The translations under genes were made by a program, and so were the position numbers. This document shows, one piece after another, positions 62,636 to 64,000 of a stretch of DNA of 64,000 nucleotides. The DNA comes from Paraflavitalea sp. CAU 1676 (GTDB taxonomy: Bacteria; Bacteroidota; Bacteroidia; Chitinophagales; Chitinophagaceae). The notes below the pieces were generated by a model. That model was given only the letters and a program-made list of their open reading frames with translations. It did no database searches and was not told the origin of the DNA. Position 1 is the stretch's first letter. Each line of letters starts with the position of its first letter. The DNA is taken from assembly GCF_029223285.1 (NCBI RefSeq), contig NZ_JARHUJ010000012.1:124001-188000 (forward strand), given 5' to 3'.

Positions 62636-63871
62636 ATGCATTGGAAAATAGAAATCGATAGATCCATCACCGGACAGTGCGCGATCGCCTTCGCCATGCT
62701 GCGCAGGTGGCGTAAGCTATGGTGGACAGGTGTACTGTTGATCATAGCTTCAATGGCCACGGGGCAACAGGCTATTGATTATACCAGGGTTATTTCGAAG
62801 ACCCTGCGTAAGCAGGTGTTGAAGGAAGCGGCCTGGGCCATGCAACAGGAGCCGGTTACCGTTACGGCTGATCATTCCCCTCGCAGCGCAGGCGGTCGGC
62901 ACGATTTCTATTCCGAAGGCGATTACTGGTGGCCCAATCCCGTTTCCTCCGATAGCCCCTACGTACAAAAGGACGGCATGACGAATCCCGGCAATTTCGT
63001 GGCCCACCGGCTGGCGATGATACGTTTCAGTCGTATCATGGGTGCACTGGCATCGGCTTATAAGATCACCGGCGATCAAAAGTATGTAGTACAGGCGCTG
63101 AAGCATTGCCGGGCCTGGTTTGTCGATACGGCTACGTTGATGAACCCTAATCTGCTGTATGCGCAGGCCATCAAAGGGCGGGCTACCGGCCGGGGTATTG
63201 GTATCATTGATACCATTCATTTTATGGAAGTGGTACAGGCCCTGACAGCCATGCAACAGGCTGCTGCAATGGATGCGGCGGTACTGACAGGCGCAAAGAG
63301 CTGGTTTGAGCGATACCTGCAATGGCTAACCACCGACCAGTACGGCAAAGATGAAATGAATGCTACCAATAACCATGGCACCTGTTGGGTGATGCAGGTG
63401 GCGGCATTTGCAAAATTCACCGGCAATAACACCTTGCTGGAGTTTTGCAGCAACCGCTACAAGACGGTTTTGCTACCCAACCAAATGGCTGCGGATGGTA
63501 GTTTTCCGCAAGAGTTGAGAAGGACGAAACCCTATGGTTATTCCCTGTTCAACCTCGATGCCATGACAACCCTTTGCCGCATCCTGTCGACTAAGGAAAA
63601 TGACCTGTGGGCTTTTCAAACAGCCGATGGCCGCTCGATGAGGAAGGGTATTGAATATCTCTATCCCTTTGTGGCCGATAAAGGGAAATGGCCTTTTAAA
63701 CAGGATGTGATGTATTGGGAGAACTGGCCCGTAGCGCATCCCTTCCTGGTATTTGGTGCCCAGGCCTATGGTAAAAAGGAGTGGCTGGCTACCTGGCAAA
63801 AGCTCGACCATGCGCCGTCGGTAGAAGAAGTGATCCGTAACCTGCCGGTGCGTAACCCATTGATCTGGTAG
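62636..63871 (+). CDS. Alginate-lyase-fold polysaccharide lyase
   Basis: A 411-residue exported protein. The signal region is best formed from the internal ATG at 62696 (MLRRWRKLWWTGVLLIIASM), since the ATG at 62636 adds 20 residues ahead of it. The core is the (alpha/alpha) toroid of the alginate_lyase family: DFYSEGDYWWPNPVSSDSPY, VQKDGMTNPGNFVAHRLAMI, ATNNHGTCWVMQVAAFAKFT, SFPQELRRTKPYGYSLFNLD. Members cleave uronic-acid polymers (alginate, glucuronan and others) by beta-elimination, with His/Tyr residues as in NNHG and YGYS. It points to uronic acid in the target glycan. Confidence 0.8.
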   Translation: MHWKIEIDRSITGQCAIAFAMLRRWRKLWWTGVLLIIASMATGQQAIDYTRVISKTLRKQVLKEAAWAMQQEPVTVTADHSPRSAGGRHDFYSEGDYWWPNPVSSDSPYVQKDGMTNPGNFVAHRLAMIRFSRIMGALASAYKITGDQKYVVQALKHCRAWFVDTATLMNPNLLYAQAIKGRATGRGIGIIDTIHFMEVVQALTAMQQAAAMDAAVLTGAKSWFERYLQWLTTDQYGKDEMNATNNHGTCWVMQVAAFAKFTGNNTLLEFCSNRYKTVLLPNQMAADGSFPQELRRTKPYGYSLFNLDAMTTLCRILSTKENDLWAFQTADGRSMRKGIEYLYPFVADKGKWPFKQDVMYWENWPVAHPFLVFGAQAYGKKEWLATWQKLDHAPSVEEVIRNLPVRNPLIW

Positions 63872-63923
63872 TGCTGGTTTGTAGAGCGGAGCGATCATCA
63901 ACTACAAAATAATCAAGCGGATA

Positions 63924-64000
63924 ATGACATTGACATATAAACATATCTGGAACACACTGTTGCTTTCATCGGTCGTTGGCTTGTCTGCACAGGCACAAAC
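63924..64000 (+). CDS. Start of an exported protein, C-terminus beyond window edge
   Basis: From ATG 63924 the frame reads MTLTYKHIWNTLLLSSVVGL then SAQAQ, a complete signal peptide ending at a typical cleavage site. It runs off the right edge after 25 codons. It lies 52 nt after the lyase gene on the same strand, so it is likely another enzyme of the polysaccharide locus. Confidence 0.6.
   Translation, partial: MTLTYKHIWNTLLLSSVVGLSAQAQ

Overview
The window looks like a chromosome segment of a soil or plant-associated Bacteroidota, most likely family Chitinophagaceae. The reasons are a SusC/SusD pair, TonB-dependent receptors with an N-terminal carboxypeptidase-regulatory-like domain, many Cys-lipoproteins, weak Shine-Dalgarno signals, and several -7 elements of the Bacteroidota type TAnnTTTG. 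The genus cannot be named from sequence alone. I saw no rRNA, tRNA, insertion sequence, prophage or CRISPR array.

Layout. 1-3107 (minus): a very large beta-rich protein that runs off the left edge and, 10 nt upstream of it, an endonuclease/exonuclease/phosphatase-fold protein. 3489-6649: an MFS exporter, a stand-alone half Rossmann domain and a divergent LacI-family regulator with palindromic operators between them. 6739-13452: housekeeping and unknown genes (DinB, DUF4397 lipoprotein, DUF4199, LuxR-type regulator, Tat-exported TIM-barrel isomerase, aldo/keto reductase). 13754-17593: a forward run with a CbpA-type DnaJ, an unknown 121-residue protein, thioredoxin, an RMD1/DUF155 membrane protein and a secreted metallo-beta-lactamase-fold protein. 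17725-24168: lipoprotein, GDSL esterase, PEP synthase and an AraC regulator. 25244-29843: a metal or siderophore uptake set (Cys-motif small protein, TonB receptor, PepSY membrane protein). 29850-39943: two regulators with neighbouring enzymes, a MocR-type regulator, a response regulator, a periplasmic carbonic anhydrase lipoprotein and an RNase Z-like protein.

40048-64000 is the most coherent part. A minus-strand operon of eight genes (mutarotase, FucP-type symporter, two short-chain dehydrogenases, LutA-LutB-LutC, fumarylacetoacetase-family hydrolase) reads as non-phosphorylating L-fucose catabolism whose end product L-lactate is oxidised to pyruvate by LutABC. Divergent from it is a plus-strand polysaccharide utilization locus: SusC, SusD, a fasciclin-type lipoprotein, a terminator, then GH2, a beta-helix/PDZ protein, a GH95 alpha-L-fucosidase, GH31, an alginate-lyase-fold protein and the first 25 codons of another exported protein. 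The two transcription units face away from a shared 359-bp control region with two inverted repeats, so polymer cleavage and fucose use are probably co-regulated.

Two intergenic regions (12015-12157 and about 31981-32343) carry unrelated but equally 11-bp-periodic degenerate repeats. This is the most unusual non-coding signal in the window. A hidden 49-residue ORF lies downstream of, and in frame with, an aldo/keto reductase gene.
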